Source: Rhyzopertha dominica
Lineage: Eukaryota > Arthropoda > Insecta > Coleoptera > Bostrichidae
Assembly (NCBI GenBank): GCA_025024175.1
Contig: QCXZ01000138.1
Span: 50,377,092 to 50,441,091, forward strand
Direction: 5' to 3'
DNA length: 64,000 bases
Shown here one piece after another: positions 32,209 through 44,685 of the stretch; position 1 is the stretch's first letter, and each line of letters opens with the position of its first letter. Under the pieces are notes generated by a model, which ran no database searches, was not told the DNA's origin, and was given only the letters and a program-made list of their open reading frames with translations. The translations under genes and the position numbers were made by a program.

Positions 32209-32619
32209 CAAAAGGACTCCACAAAATAAATATCAAAATGTGTTTACTGTTCTTCAGAATCCTCCCTACAGTCCATTTTGAAAAATCAAGCCCGCACTCT
32301 TGGGCAATTCTTTTTCGACTTTTTAAAGTGTTACTCGCTGTAGCAATAATTCCTTTTGCAGCTCTGGGCAATTTTTTTTCTTAGGGCCAACTTTCTTGTT
32401 TGTGCCATAGGTACTGTAATTATAACTGGCGACAACTTTACGAGCCAAGATTTTACCTTTTTCCATGTCACTGAGATACTTCCCACGAGGCATTTTTAAC
32501 ACAATTGTTACAACACAGTGACAGTTAATAAATAATAACAAAATATAAACATATTTTTGATGTTCGGTGCATTTGGCCAAGGAAAACTGATTCTTCAAGG
32601 TGGGGCTATAGTTGAAGAT

Positions 32620-34900
32620 GAACCTAAAAACAACCAGAAAAATATTGTGGCAGAACATGGCAAAATTGTGACGTCGTCAGTTTTTTAAAAATTAGAATCG
32701 ACAGTTAACATTTTATAATAACAAAAGCATTTTGTGCATAAGTTGGTAGGTATCGCAAGACGGTTTATATTGTAATTTGATTTAAAAATCTTGTAAATTT
32801 ACAAATCACCTCTTGTTTTTGCAAGGTGTAAATAACAANCGCTCTATGGGTATAATTAACAGCCAAACCTTAGATACAACGCAGTACTGGTTCCAAGACA
32901 ATTTTATTTTCAAATAANCATCCATGACTGNCAAAAACAAATCTTCATANTCGAGTCGACATAACTAAAAAGTGCAGCCAACCGATTTAACTCATTTTTT
33001 TTCTGTAACAGCTGTATAGCTAATAATCGCCACTGGACTTGAAACTGGCAAAGAACATTCAGAATTTATTTTAAACGATTACAAATGTGATTCAGTTAAT
33101 CAAAGCCTTTCACATGTGTCTAGTGAATGCAGCTATGCACTGAGATAAAATACATTAATTAATCCATAAATAAACTAGAACGCCCAGCCTTAAGGACATT
33201 CCCGAGACCACCCGATTATATTAACCAACAAAGGAACTCAATGGAAGTGAAATAGGTAATTCATTTATCAATGCCTACGTAGTAAGATACCACAACATCG
33301 AACGGCAATTTTCTTTAACAAACATCCGAATGGTCTGCTAATGTAATCGTGCTTTTCCAGTTATCGAGAACGTTTTCGCCTCTCTAATTGATTTACTGAC
33401 GAATAAAATAATTTTTGAAGACCGAAAAATATGTCCCACGTTCAGAATTTCAGACACTTGATGTTCATTAGAAGCTGAAAGGTTACTCGCTTGACCCATC
33501 ATTGAAGTCTGCGTTTACGCAACCGGCTCGATTGTGACCGGACCGTTCGGAGGATTGCTCTAGAATAATTCGGAATTGCGTAAGGTGAAAACAGTCGAAT
33601 ATGGAACGCAAAATGGCGCACTAATTAATTAAGCCTGCGTTCGATTGCAAAATCTGTTCGATTCATCAAGTATGCCGCCTTTCCACGTAACCCGAATCGA
33701 CTTAGTTCTCTGTGCTGAGTTTTGTGCGTTCTGGTTGGTGGCCGTGAAACTTATTATGGAAACGTTTGATCTAGTTAATTTATGGTTTGTTTTCGAGAAC
33801 ATTTCGGTTCGGCAAGTTAAACAATGCGATTAAACAGACTAGATCGGCGAATTATTAATTATAGGGGCAAATAGGCTACAATATTTGATTTATTCAGCAT
33901 AATCTCTTCTAAGGCTTCTTATTTATTAAAATTTTGGGTATACCAATTGAAGCTTGTGGAAGCAGTGGGGGTGCAACATTATAAGAATTGTTACAAAAAT
34001 TGGAGATAAAGCAATTAACGTACTGATCCGTTGCTCAGTACACTAGAAAGCGCATTACCAAACATTAGTGGTATTTCCTACAACTGATTATTATTTTACG
34101 ATTAATTTGCACAACACGTTGTCAAGACTTAAATGGCTAATAAACAAATCCGTAACAATTACCAATTAAAGCCACTTACAATGAAAATATGACTATATTA
34201 CACACATAGTTGCATAACTGTTTTGTAACGAGCTTGCAAAGCGGTCAGAGAAAATGTTCATTTACCACAACAAATGATCGATCTAATGATTATTTATAAC
34301 CTAGAACTTTCGAGAATGTTTGCGCTAAATAATTATTTTTAATTTTAAGGTAGAATTTAAGCCAAAAATTATCTTGACTTAGAGATAAGCTAAATACTTT
34401 AGATCGCGTATGTCGAGATCTGACTTATTTCGAGGGAATGACATGTACATATTATTTGCCAGGAGTACAACAAAGTAAGCAATACATTTCAAAAATTTTA
34501 ATTTGTACACTAAAAAGAAGTGCATGGAAAGACTAAAGAAAGAAGTGAACCGTCTGTTTTGTTACTAAATTAAACTGCAATATATGACTTATATATTTGG
34601 TTTGGAAAGAAATACTGACAACAGCCCGCAAAAATATCAAATACAGCAACGTCTACTTTCATTTGGACTTTGTAAATCATACATTATACCAGGAAGTGAC
34701 ACAGGAAGACAGATTATGAACAGGCTCATTATATAAATGAACATATTACGTTCTGGAGATACTACAATAAAGTATGCTGCATTATGATAGTGCTGAATGA
34801 GATCCAACAGAACAAGAATGAAAATTGCAATGTTTTAACTTCAGCTCTGGTATAGAAAGAAACATTACAGAGCTTGAATTCGCAAGTGCTCTATGTGCTA
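32620..34900. other. No gene seen
   Basis: Mixed AT-rich DNA with several N bases at 32839-32950. The stretch 33480-33760 is somewhat GC-richer, and its 62-codon plus-strand frame shows no domain. No clear repeat seen. Confidence 0.5.
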
Positions 34901-34902
34901 CT

Positions 34903-34933
<31 letters not shown>

Positions 34934-36060
34934 TATTTATTTTCAACAGGTGAATCACCCAATTACAGAAAATAAACTAGTTGCAATATAAACTTAATAT
35001 AAACCTTGAATTTTACTTAAACACCAAAAAAATTAAGTATTTGAATTTTAATGTAATTAAATGAATGATAATGGATGATATCACAACTACTGCTAATATT
35101 GTTAAAATTGCCGCACATAACATATAAAGGTGATTTTAGCAGAACATTCGTATTGCAATTGCTACAGTAAAAAGTCGAGAAATACCGCGAGTTAATTCTA
35201 GGAACCATGAAAACAATCCTATTAAGAAGACTAATACAATTAATCTTATTGTTCAGTAACTTATGTAAAAATGCGATACTTAAGATAGTTCTCCCGGTTT
35301 CCAAAGAGTCAATATTAAATGTCCTTAACAGTATATGGTGATAATCATCATCCTCTTTCGGGATATGTTTTAAACGAAATTTTCTTTGCACAGATTCAAT
35401 ATGATTTATGTGCGTTGCATATGAAGGTGACCAAATGAGAGCACAATATTCTAACTTGGAACGCACAAGGGCAAAAAAATAAAACTTTCAACTCTTTTAA
35501 GTTGGTAAACTAATTCCTAACGTTTTAAAGGCGCTATCAACAATATTTGTAATATGATTAACAAATGAAGGTTTGCAATCACAGGTAATCCCTAAATCTT
35601 TAAATCTGTCTATTCTTTGTAGAATGTGTCCATTCACCTTATGTAGCTATACATAGTCGAGTTTTTCTTATTTGTGTAAGACATAATAAAGCATTTAGAA
35701 ATGTTTAAGTTTATTCCGTTAAGCTCACACCACTTGAGAAGATTATCGATGTTATTCTGTAAGACTTGACAATCTTCATCAGTTTGAATTACATTATAAG
35801 GTTTAAGGTCATCAGCAAATAAAATATTGTTACAAGTTGATGTTGACGTAATATCGTTTATAAATAAAAGAAAAAGTAATGGGTTCCAAATTTGAGCCTT
35901 GGGACACATTGGATGTTGGTACGAAACCAACAGATAAGCAGATAGCAATTATCCAAGGAATCAACCTCATCTGTGAGAGATGAGATATCATTAATAAATA
36001 AGCGAAGCAATAAAGAGCTGAAGTCAGCTGAAGCCATCTTTGTACTAGTCAATCTTATAG
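34903..36060 (-). mobile_element. Non-LTR retrotransposon (LINE) 3' fragment
   Basis: The minus strand carries RT core motifs: NPLLFLLFINDI, then NNILFADDLKPYNVIQTDED (the catalytic Y/FADD), and LLKWCELNGINLNISKC. After frame changes come the thumb and C-terminal part (MRSKLEYCALIWSPSYATHI, HIESVQRKF). A second LLLRLFINDISS-like segment near 36000 suggests an internal duplication. The 3' end is a (TAA/TTA)n run at 34905-34934, typical of CR1/Jockey-type tails. It is 5'-truncated and non-functional. Confidence 0.87.
34905..34934. repeat. (TAA)n microsatellite at a LINE 3' end
   Basis: About ten TAA units directly follow the LINE 3' region (minus-strand sense). Such short tails mark the 3' end of many non-LTR elements. 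Confidence 0.9.
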
Positions 36061-36109
36061 CAAAAATCCCATGTTGATGGTAATAATAAATTATATAATA
36101 AGATGTCAC

Positions 36110-38250
36110 AATTATTGTATTAATATTTCACTTCAGGAAATTTGGTAGCTGCTTCCTAACATAATTCTTCTCATTTATTTATCACTTCTTTCAATAGATG
36201 GAATAAGATAACAGTAACGAACATTCGTGATGAAAATGGGACTATAAAACGATATTTCGTACTGGGTCAATTCTTTTACTCCGTTGAGGTGAGCGGTAAT
36301 CCAATAAAGACCTAATTTAAACCTGTCAGGCTTCGATTTTGTAATCGCCCGCTCCAAAGACGGACGAAAGTGTTATTATTTTCTGTAACACTTCCCGCTG
36401 ATCTCAATTTTCACTTTCGTTCGCGTACCACAAAACATGCCACGTTGAATGAGTTGCACAGGCATCGTACAGATTTTGTATTCTGCACGTGTCCAAGCAT
36501 TCGTAAGAGACAACGTAATTGTTATTCAGTAAATATGGCAGGTGGAGTTTCGTCAAGACTAAACGCAAGCAGCATTACATTATGGTGTTGTTATGACATT
36601 GTATTTCAGCATGGATACATACGTAGTATGGAGTGTATCCAATTAAAAGGATAATACTCGTAAAAAGGACAAAATATACCGCTCAAAATTTACTTCTGGG
36701 CTCATATGAGTAAGATATGCCTTAATTAGCAAGTTCGTATAGCAAACTTCTTTTGCTTCATTTACTTTGAGCTCATGGCTACACAAGGAGGTTGGCTCGC
36801 TTCCTTGCTGATATGTTTATTTACTTTCAAAATGTTGCTTGAAGTAGTGTCAGACAATTTTAGGCAGTTTTTCCTTTGACAAAGATTAGAAAGTCTACTT
36901 ATTGGTGCTACGGTAATGTTTCAAGCATAGTTGACCTTAAAACGAACTTAATTTTACGTCACCCAGAGAAACTGTAAGTTTTCTAAACCAGTTTAAAACA
37001 ATTTACCGACAGAATAAGCGCCAAATACTACACATAATAAAACACAAAAATGATTTTGAAAGATCCTGTTGCTTCGAGTTGGAAACGAATAGTTTATTTG
37101 CTATTTTGTCACTTCTGGTTTTTAGTGCACATATGTTCTAAATCTAATGAACATTTCGTAATTGTTGGTCACAATCAGTCTACAAAAATGCATTTTAATT
37201 ATAGATTACAGGTCAGTTACTAGCAGTGGAACAGCATTGTTTTTGCCGGTTTCGTTAAAACGTTTCGTGTCTAGCAAGTTTGCAATTTGCCTTTTACTCA
37301 GTCACTTGACTGGAACTGTTCGAAACTATGCCACATAGATATTAAGTAATATCTAAACTTAACCTGCCATAACTGACAAAGAACAATTTATCAGTAAGAT
37401 AGGAATGAACGAGGCAAAGTTGATGATTTTCTAAGGAATATTCAGTGAAATCTCGTTATCTATTTGGTCAAAAGTATTAGAAAAATGCGTATAAATAGTA
37501 TCATTTGACCCCTATAACATCAGACTGAGTAAAGGTATTTGTAATACACGTTATTGGATGTTGAGCTCAAACAGATTTTTTCGTTATTTATAAATATATT
37601 TTACATGAAATGAAAATGAGAATTCATGCAAATTTTTGATCAAAAATTAATAAAACGGCTTTCTTGTTTGCATCGTAGGCAAGGCATTGCCGAACTCAAG
37701 TAAACAATCATTCATGTTTCGTAGTGAATGCGGTTAAAAAAAAATAAACAATAAAACAACTCATTTTTGGAGATTCGTTTACATAAATTTAAAGTCCAAG
37801 CACAAGCCATGTCAAATATAGGCAAGCATAAAAAACTATTTACCACGTTGCACCTGAAAATTGCTTTTACGTATTCATATTAACAAGCCCCCCTTGCGTG
37901 AATTGGCCAACCCACTAAATATTATATAACCGTATTACACAACGCCATCAACACGGGGAGCGTCCAGACTGGCATAGAAAAGTAAATGAAACTGTAAACA
38001 GAAGAAATGAAGTCAAGTACCACCTGTTCGGTAAACAGATGAGGCATATTATGTGCCAATGACCACTTTCCCAAAGTAGGTTGCGAACATACTCGAATTT
38101 CTCGAAAACGACGCTTCTGAAATTATTGGGCAATGCAGTTATTGAAATAGAAACGCTCTGATATGAAACGCAAAAAGCGGAGCCTAATTACACGCCAGTA
38201 GAAGGTGTATTTTGCAAGACAGACTTCATTAAAAAAAACGAATCGTAACA
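36110..38250. other. No gene seen
   Basis: AT-rich DNA without an assignable ORF. Frames at 36370-36654 and 37948-38133 show no domain. Confidence 0.5.
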
Positions 38251-38253
38251 GTT

Positions 38254-39348
38254 TTGCTAAAATTTCTAGCGCACATTCATACCGGCGAAATGGAAGTTGT
38301 ATTCATGCAAAGTGAAAAAGGCAAAAAACTGTTGGTGGTGAATAACTACAAGTTTTGCATCGCAAACGTGCTGAAAAACGAACTGTGCGTTGGAGGTGTA
38401 CAAATAAAACATCGAAATGTCCCGCAAAAATCTATACGTCGGCTGGAAATGAGATCTTGGACTCCGAATTATCTCACAATCACAAAGAAGACATAAACCT
38501 GCACAGGCAAATTGTCAACAACAGTGTGAAAAGGAAAAGCTCTAGAAAATGTACACGAAAAACCTGCCAAATTAGTGCATACGGAACTTCGGTCTAACCC
38601 TGGCATAAGCAGTAACATAACGACTTACGATATGGAACTTGTAAGGCATAATATATGGATGTGCAGGAGGAAGTTAACTCCAAATCTACCCAAAACGCAA
38701 AAAGACGTTTTCGAAGCAGTAAACACTTTGGCACCTATGACACATAAAGAAGAATCATTTGTCTTGACAAATAATGCAGACCAAGGTATCATTATTTTTG
38801 CTCCTTATAGCAATCTTTACTTTTTATGTTGTACTGAAACTGTGTATATGGACGGCACATTTGATTTTTGTCCGAAATTTTTTACACAACTCTTTACAAT
38901 TCATGGATACAAGAATGGACATTACGTTCCATTGGTATTTTAATTAATTCCAATCATGCCAAAACATTCGAAACTTCAAGAGTTTTGTGACTATTTAGTG
39001 GACAATTACATCAGCGAAAATGCCAAATTTACTGCAAATATTTGGGCAAGTTCATCTGCCTCCTTTTGCAGAACAACCAATGCATGTGAGTCATTTCATT
39101 CAAGATTTAATAAAAGTTTTTATTCGCCTCATCCAAATATTTTTCAATTTGTTGATAGTTTGTTGAATTTTCAAAGTGAAGTTTATGTTAAAATAAACAC
39201 ATCCAACAAATTCCAAAAAGTTGTTAGGCGTACTGTAAAATTAAAGCAAGATTATCTTGAAGTCAAAATTAATAACTACAAACAAAATCTCATAGACAGG
39301 CTGACATTTGTAAAAAGTGTTTCATTTAAATACGCGCCAAATATGTAA
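38254..39348 (+). pseudogene. FLYWCH zinc finger / MULE-type transposase relic
   Basis: The frame from 38290 opens with MEVVFMQSEKGKKLLVVNNY, the start of a FLYWCH zinc finger. After a one-base frameshift near 38353 it continues as VRWRCTNKTSKCPAKIYTS with a terminal ELSHNH, supplying the C-x-C-x-H-x-H ligands. A second frameshift near 38560 leads to LRSNPGISSNITTYDMELVR, and then YMDGTFDFCPKFFTQLFTIH, the N-terminal MULE transposase core with its first Asp. The sequence jumps at about 38943-38956 to a C-terminal part containing FCRTTNACESFHSRFNKSFY and stops at 39348. The central catalytic segment is deleted. Intact relatives are common in aphids and beetles and are usually transposon-derived. 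Confidence 0.85.
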
Positions 39349-39505
39349 ATATTTTTTATACCTTATTATACATACATATATGTTAATATTGTGTTATTAC
39401 GTATAAATATAGGTTCGTATTTTTGTAAATTTGTAAATATTTTTATACTTTACTGTACATACATACATGTTATTATTGTAACGTATAAATATAAGTTTGT
39501 ATTAA
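39346..39505. repeat. Imperfect ~85-bp tandem duplication
   Basis: Directly after the FLYWCH/MULE relic, two copies (from about 39346 and 39433) share TAAATATTTT, then ACATACATAYATGTTA, then ACGTATAAATATA. They differ by small indels. Confidence 0.75.
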
Positions 39506-39879
39506 AACTTGAAAATTGTTTTATTTTATTCCTTTAAGCGTGTTTGTTAAGAAAAAAACCGTAGCAATCACATTAATAAGTTACATACATAACATAAATT
39601 AAGGTTTTTCCTAATTTGCTAATAATGGTCCATAACCCGCTGTTCGAGTAAAGCAGATTCTTGGCCCAACTATATTGCGGAATTAGTTGACCCGTTCAGT
39701 CAGAGAAGGGTTAGATAGGTAGATTGGCCCAACTATACGACTCCGGTACAAACATATCATGGAAAGAACCAATATTTTCCGAAGTGGCCGCAGAAATTGG
39801 AGCGTTTCTGAAGCGGTGTTCATCTTTGATATCTGATCTTCCTCTTTTAAATTCTAGTTTTTAATAGCAGTATTACATG

Positions 39880-40440
39880 TTTAGTTATTTATTGAAATTA
39901 CTGTTGTTCAGGTTTGCACCCAACTACACAACAGTGGGGTAAATAAAGTCGCTTCATCAGAAAACACAATCCAATTTAGTTTTTACCTTCAGCATGTTCA
40001 CAGCAGTTTCTCAAAACTGTATCTTACGATCGAATTTATCTTCGCTCAGTTCGCGTAATAAGTGAATTTCGTATGGATCAAACTTCTATCCATAACTTAT
40101 CATCATCAAAATTTCGATGCGATATGTTCAGTTAAGTAAGGCATTGCGATTGCATATGACAAAGTGAACGAAAATTATCACCAGTCACGAGAAAAATGGA
40201 GACACCTGTTCTTACTTGACGATAACGAATATGTTTTTTTTTTGCAAGACCCAAGTTTGTTATCACACTTTTCTCAACTCAGTAGCAATAAATTGTACAA
40301 GTGTGATACAATTTTGAAATCAGGAAATATATGCTTTTCGATGATATGCCTTTTGACCCCCTTCCCATTTAAAAAAATGCAACCTGCGTCCATATCTCGG
40401 AAAGTTGCTTTCAGGAGAGACCACAACAACCAAAGCATCA
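39880..40440 (-). mobile_element. DDE transposon copy B (same family as 57.2-58.4 kb)
   Basis: On the minus strand, remnants of a mariner/Tc-type transposase (IHLLRELSEDKFDRKIQF, then a stretch matching the S-DEA catalytic region) are fused by an internal deletion to the protein start near 40146. The terminal repeat at 40280-40415 (AATTGTACAAGTGTGATAC and CTTTTGACCCCCTTCCCAT) matches both ends of copy A. The opposite terminus is missing. Confidence 0.75.
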
Positions 40441-40449
40441 ATAGTTTTG

Positions 40450-43400
40450 GGAATATTTAGGAAATATATTTATTAATGTTGAATTAAATGAATTATAATC
40501 AAGTAAAACACCCCTGCCCTGGTACCTACGTTATGAAGCATTCTGAACAGCTAAAATTTCCATCATGCTGAAGCTGGTTGAAGATATGGAATAACAGAAG
40601 TCAAGCCCCAAATTAATTGAAACGGATTGTTCAATGCTTTATATAGGATGAAGACTAAGAAAGCTGTAATAAATATAAATCACGATTATGATTATTACAC
40701 CTGCTGCAATACTAGACTTAATTAACCTGTAACTATTTATAAATCCCACGTATCGCCAAGTTATATGCAAACCGCGCGTCAGATATGCCATTATACCTCG
40801 TTATAACTGTAAGTCCAACCAGACATTCGTAAATTAAATGCATCTTACCCACAAACGATGAGATGCCGTGACGTTACAGTTAACCCGCGGCAATTTTTGC
40901 AACTGGAGCGTCGAAAATGTGTCGGAGAGTTGTCGTTTACCTTGACTTTGGACTTCATCGTAATTTGGATTTAATGATGCGACCTTCCGCAAAAAAAAAC
41001 GACGGCGACAGATTAAAATGTGACGTTTGTTTGTGTGTGGAAATTATGGTGAACTTGAGGAGTCGAAAACGACCTGAATGAAAATCGACTGTTTAATCAT
41101 CGGATTTTGTAACTGCTGCGGTGGTTGTGCGAATACGAGCATGTATGTCAAGGCGGCGTTACCAAAAGCTTCAATTGGAGTCTTGATGATTGTTTTAACA
41201 GCGTAATGACAATCAACAGTTATCTGTATTGTCTTCAATTTAATGCGATTTGTAATTATTTATATCTCAATTTCCTATCTACAAAAATTAATGGCTTAGA
41301 TAATTAATTTTATCCAAGGTCGAAACAATCTAATTAAGAAGTTATATACAGGGTTTCATGTCTCTATGGACAATATTATCTTTCATATAATATATCATCA
41401 ACTTTTTTTAAAAAATAAACGAGTTATAGTACATTTTATAAAAATCACATAGTAAGCCTTGAAAATAATTCAAGAAAACATTGTTGTTACCTGACTGTTT
41501 AGTACGACACTTATAACTTAATTGATAAATTATCGATAACTTCAATTAAAATCAGACAAGATTAATTTTTATGATTGAACATTTGGGGATGCGAGAAAAT
41601 CCACACCATGTTAAAAATAGAAGGCCTCAAATAAGGTTTAGTGGGTCCCTACAGTTTGAAGACGGTTTAGCCAGTGTCAGTTATCTCATTTTCCTTCAAA
41701 ATGAATTTGCTGAGATTTACAAGGCACACGAATCCTTTCCTAATTCCTGGATTGACAGGAATGCTCCAAACGCGTGTCAGTAGATGACACCTGAACTCAG
41801 GAGTTATAACATCTACAACACTATATTTACAGGGTACAAATAAAAAAGACACGTGTTGAAATTATTGCACAGTACATTAATTACACGTGTTTTTTATTGC
41901 AGATTTAACTTAGATATATATTTTACACGAAGAGAGAGTAGTAAACAAAGTCATTAGAATATTTAGACTATTAGTACGCTAAGTAATAGTAGATGATCAC
42001 TAAAACGACGACAAATATGATGCAAATAATTAACTAGTACTAAATTATTATGTTTTGAAACAATTATCATTTCAAGAACACTAATACTGAGATACTGAGT
42101 TATATGATTTTAAAGCGAATATTGCAGAGCATGAGTGTAACAAATACACATGCAGGTGTTCTAATTCTAAGTGACTTTTGGTCGACATATCTTATTTACT
42201 ATATAACATGATAAATCCCTCGATAAAGAAGACTTTAAACAATGGAAGAAATTAATGTCAACATTGAAATTAGTGTTATTGTAATATAAAATATGATAAG
42301 ATCCGTAGTAATAATATGTCAACTCATTGTATAAGATATCCATGTAAGCTACTGGAGTATTCACACACAAAAAAGCTTTACAAACATTGATACATCATTA
42401 GAAAGCGACAGTCCTTGTGGTGTTACATAAACTGTGATGATGTTACCAAGTTTCCGCGCTTCCGCAAAAGATAGAAACTTAACCATGAGAGTCATCATTT
42501 TCTAAAATTTATATAATTGCTGTAATTAACGAAAGTTTATTTTCTTTAATTGCATCTAGAAATACACTATAAGAAAATCGTGTATTGCAAGTTTTGGGTC
42601 CACTTACATTACGAACACATATTCTCTATCAGTTATCATCATAGTTATATTTTGTTGGCATACGTCGTCAAAAAGATAGGCTAAAGGTTATAAAAATATT
42701 GCAGACTAGAGCAAAAAACTGGCAATATCAGTAGGTAGAGTGTAATAGGTGTAAGTAGTGTAGTGTTTTGAAAACTGGTATATACGAAAATCGATAAACC
42801 CAAGACATAACAGAACTCAAACCATTTTTACTGTGTCGTTTCTTTGTTATATTACCAAAGAAACCTGCAATTTGTACAGCACCCTACAGAATATTACATA
42901 AGCATAAGCGATCTTTTGTTCCTGTTATTTATTTTATGTTATACATAATTAACCAAGGCAGTAATGGGCTTTTTATCTTTTTTACGAGTACCATACCTAA
43001 TACACTAACATGATATTAGTTGCAATGCAAGATAATACTAAGAATCTCGCAAAAAATATTGCAAAAGTTTCCACTAAACAAATTTTAAGTAGAATTGTTT
43101 CAATAACAGCGTTTTTTTGTTGTTGCTTCAATTAATCCGGATACTATTTCGATTGGCAAATACCAGTAATCGCTCTGAATAATAGTTTACGTGACATGCA
43201 AAACAATCGCCCGAGAAAATGCGTCCACAAGGATAACAACTCCATTAATCCATTTTTAAATTAAAACAGACCGCAGGAAACGAAAGGTGGCGAACGGGAA
43301 ATAAATCTGTTTATTTGGCGCGACATTACATAGATAAATCTTGGCCTACGGACTTTGAATCGTATAATATTTAAACGCATTTTGAGGACAATTCGATGTT

Positions 43401-44680
43401 GTACATGCACGCTCATCGCATTCGTAACAATAAATGATCGCCATGTAAATTCTTTGTAAGATAATAACAGTTTTATTAGAAGAATTTTAATATTGCATAA
43501 TTCCAGAATTATCATTGCTGACCTTGCGAGATTCGAGTCCTTTTTTTATAAATACTCCCCAATATAAGATAAGCACTGGTAATTGCTTGCATATCTAGAC
43601 TTGGCTTTTTTAATACCTTTTCTCCTCACTGATGGATATACAGGATGATCGGTTAAATGAGAGAAACGTTACACATTTTCATGCAGTTTGAAGATCTGGT
43701 ACGTATTTCGTTATCTTGTTGTTTGAGATATTTCGAAGAAAGTAAATTTTTGCATTTTCTTGTTTTTTAAATTGCCGTTTTATTATCAACTTGATTGTAA
43801 TATATTTTTAGGCATTTACACAAGTCGATATTTTCTTTCAATCAAACGTGCTAAAAATTTCTCGATCTACTAGATGCTTGTGCGTTTTGTAGTCATACTT
43901 TTGATTTTCTTATGGATGTCATCTTCAATTTTTACTCTAAAAAAATATGATTAAAGTGATATAACATATCATCTAACTGCATTAAGTATCAAAAAGCAGA
44001 AAAAAATCAAGAACATCAAGTTGCTCTAAATAACAACAGTAGGTATTATATAGACAAACATAAAACCAACGCTAACTAAACTAAGCAAACAATATCATCC
44101 CAAATTATAAAAAAAAACTGACAGCGTTTATTAACAAAATTTCATAAATATTTATCAAAATGCAAACAACATTCAGTCTGTAAACTGCATAGCTAACTAC
44201 AATGTCTAAGCTTTCGCAGTATTGTGGATACTGCTGAAAGGTTTGGACTTATTTTTTAAAGAGACTTGTAATTTAATAAGCACATCTGAACTTTTGCAAC
44301 GTCATAAAAAACCTACAAATAACTACAATCCATGACATGATTATTTATTTACTACCTGATTATAATAATTGGTTATAACTGCACAAGCGTAAATTCATAC
44401 ACTTCAGTTCTCTAATGCTCAACATTGTGCGAACTATGGTTTAGAAGAAGAAATCTCTAATTAATAATACTCGTTAAATGCATACAGCTAAACATTATTA
44501 ATCTTAACAAGAGCACTGGTTACTTCTAGATATTATAGNTATAGATACCAATTAGGTATTATCACTTTTTTTTGAAAATTACGTACAATGAATCTTGAAG
44601 TGCATATATATCGTACGCCATGTTTAAAAAAAAAACAAAAAAAAATATGTGTAGGTAGAGAATTTCAGGTCTGAAATTCG
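40450..44680. other. No gene seen; possible transposon termini
   Basis: AT-rich DNA. TATACAGGG-type motifs at 41346 and 41829, and TATACAGGATGATCGG at 43640, look like ends of old DNA transposons, but I could not pair them. The 70-codon plus-strand frame at 41571-41783 has no recognised domain. Confidence 0.4.
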
Positions 44681-44685
44681 AATCT

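Larger units (their letters stand above)
30130..32493 (-). pseudogene. Tc3-like transposase, interrupted
   Basis: The N-terminal half starts at the ATG at 32493 (MPRGKYLSDMEKGKILARK). After one frame change it reads KRIAQECGLDFSKWTVGRIL, a bipartite helix-turn-helix DNA-binding region, and stops at KHI where the Penelope element begins. The C-terminal half resumes near 30815 with FRLEFALENMNRNWEN. Then come IIFCDEKK (first catalytic Asp), FYCYWRDLRREPEYLSKRN, CGGGTLMVWDAFTKG and NNNYEQDNATIH, which should hold the second catalytic Asp (degenerate). In-frame stops and at least two frameshifts are present. A 57-bp intron-like segment (30692-30748) interrupts the second half. Confidence 0.82.
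29987..32613 (-). mobile_element. Tc3-like DNA transposon split by a nested Penelope-like element
   Basis: The two transposase halves lie on the minus strand on either side of PLE-2. Possible terminal inverted repeats are 29987-30003 and 32597-32613, matching AACTATAGYCCCAYCTT with two differences. Subtracting the ~1.37-kb insert leaves about 1.26 kb, a normal length for Tc1/Tc3 elements. Frameshifts and stops show it is dead. Confidence 0.82.

Noticed and set aside
44210..44240. Imperfect palindrome around GCAGTATTGTGGATACTGC
   Set aside because: The stem is short with mismatches and no repeat copy was seen; it may be chance.
44661..44678. Perfect 18-base palindrome AATTTCAGGTCTGAAATT
   Set aside because: Short palindromes of this kind are expected by chance in 64 kb of AT-rich DNA, and nothing nearby gives it a role.
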